Origin: an uncultured Massilia sp.
GTDB lineage: Bacteria; Pseudomonadota; Gammaproteobacteria; Burkholderiales; Burkholderiaceae
Length of the DNA: 6,485 bases
Assembly (NCBI GenBank): GCA_946886065.1
Contig: CAMPHU010000248.1
Coordinates: 1 to 6,485 of the forward strand
Direction: 5' to 3'
The notes under the pieces were generated by a model. The model worked only from the letters and a program-made list of their open reading frames with translations. It did no database searches and was not told where the DNA came from. The translations under genes were made by a program, and so were the position numbers. Shown here piece after piece: positions 6,067 through 6,485 of this stretch; the first letter of the stretch is position 1, and each line of letters opens with the position of its first letter.

Positions 6067-6247
6067 CGATCCAAGCCGTCTGGATGGCTTCCAATACGCG
6101 TTCGCCGCCGCGGCTGCGGTCGTCGTCGAATTCCTCGAGCTCCACGACCCAGTTGTGCAGGTCGGTGAAGCGGATCGCGGCGGGGTCGACGTCCGGGTAT
6201 TTTTCGTAGAGGGCCTCGGCGATGGCCTGCACGTCAGTCCATTTCAT
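6053..6247 (-). CDS. iscX: Fe-S cluster assembly protein IscX
   Basis: This small acidic partner of the cysteine desulfurase IscS tunes Fe-S cluster assembly and can bind iron. The 64 residues align end to end with E. coli IscX (66): the KWTD start, EALYEKYPDVDP, IRFTDLHNWV, the acidic ELEEFDDD (36-43) and AWIDEAR at the C-terminus. The WTD motif, the acidic patch and the C-terminal D-E-A are retained. It follows fdx by five bases, the same gene order as the end of the E. coli isc operon. The ribosome site is weak, suggesting coupling to fdx. Its 3' end overlaps the methyltransferase start by 14 bases. Confidence 0.95.
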   Translation of the reverse strand: MKWTDVQAIAEALYEKYPDVDPAAIRFTDLHNWVVELEEFDDDRSRGGERVLEAIQTAWIDEAR

Positions 6248-6252
6248 GGCTG

Positions 6253-6485
6253 TCAGTGGTTCTTTTCGGCGGCGTGGTTGATGGTGTACTTCGGGATCTC
6301 GACGACCAGGTCTTCCTCGGCGACGATGGCCTGGCAGGACAGGCGCGAGTTCGGCTCCAGGCCCCAGGCCTTGTCGAGCATGTCCTCTTCCTTTTCTTCC
6401 TGCTCGTTCAGCGAATCGAAGCCTTCGCGAACGATCACGTGGCAGGTGGTGCAGGCGCAGACGCGGTCGCAGGCGTGTTCGATCT
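6253..6485 (-). CDS. fdx: ISC-system [2Fe-2S] ferredoxin (5' end outside window)
   Basis: This adrenodoxin-type ferredoxin supplies electrons for Fe-S cluster assembly on IscU. The frame is open to the right edge; 77 codons are visible, with about 35 N-terminal residues missing. The visible part starts [15 protein letters not shown], which holds three of the four cluster cysteines (the Cys of HAC, the second Cys of CAC, and the Cys of TTC). The fourth is in [27 protein letters not shown] and [15 protein letters not shown] match E. coli Fdx almost residue for residue. An internal ATG would begin after the cysteine cluster and is not a real start. The stop is five bases before iscX. Confidence 0.96.
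   Translation of the reverse strand, partial: IEHACDRVCACTTCHVIVREGFDSLNEQEEKEEDMLDKAWGLEPNSRLSCQAIVAEEDLVVEIPKYTINHAAEKNH

Noticed and set aside
5125..6168. Long plus-strand open frame (347 codons) opposite the methyltransferase and iscX
   Set aside because: Composition is that of an antisense shadow, with runs such as QALEEQVVQDEAEVG reflecting the opposite gene. The opposite strand holds two recognised genes.

Overview
This high-GC window has densely packed genes, almost no intergenic DNA and a strong G/C preference at third codon positions. A complete ISC-type ferredoxin/IscX tail lies beside a KtrAB-type potassium system. This fits a betaproteobacterium of the Burkholderiales, perhaps Oxalobacteraceae (Massilia-like). 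The taxonomic placement is inferred from gene content and composition; nothing in the window proves it. I see no mobile element, tRNA, rRNA or CRISPR array.

The plus strand (1-3454) starts with the last 29 codons of an unidentified gene, followed by a leader of roughly 55-108 bases. Three tightly spaced genes for monovalent cation homeostasis come next: the Na+/H+ antiporter nhaA, the K+ channel-like transporter subunit ktrB, and its nucleotide-binding gating subunit ktrA. The nhaA-ktrB gap is 13 bases, and ktrB and ktrA overlap by 11 bases. Together they would expel Na+ and take up K+, as expected of a salt/pH/turgor response unit. ktrA starts with TTG behind a strong ribosome binding site inside the end of ktrB.

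The minus strand (6485 down to 3451) carries the end of an isc operon: ferredoxin fdx (cut by the window edge), then iscX. Three further genes continue in the same direction: a PF13679-type SAM-dependent methyltransferase, a low-specificity L-threonine aldolase, and an S4-domain protein of the RsuA/RluF pseudouridine synthase fold. Gaps or overlaps between neighbours are 14 bases or less, so all five are probably co-transcribed at least in part. The promoter would lie beyond the right edge. A weak internal promoter candidate lies before the aldolase.

The two gene blocks converge and overlap by four bases at their stop codons (3451-3454), next to a perfect 6-bp inverted repeat with a 3-base loop. 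The points most worth a second look are: the S4 protein lacks the family's catalytic aspartate and its RQIRR-type motif; an uncharacterised methyltransferase is fused by overlap to iscX; there is a hairpin between the two candidate nhaA starts; and the convergent junction is very compact. I found no evidence of an entirely new system. The window is mostly well-known families in an informative arrangement.
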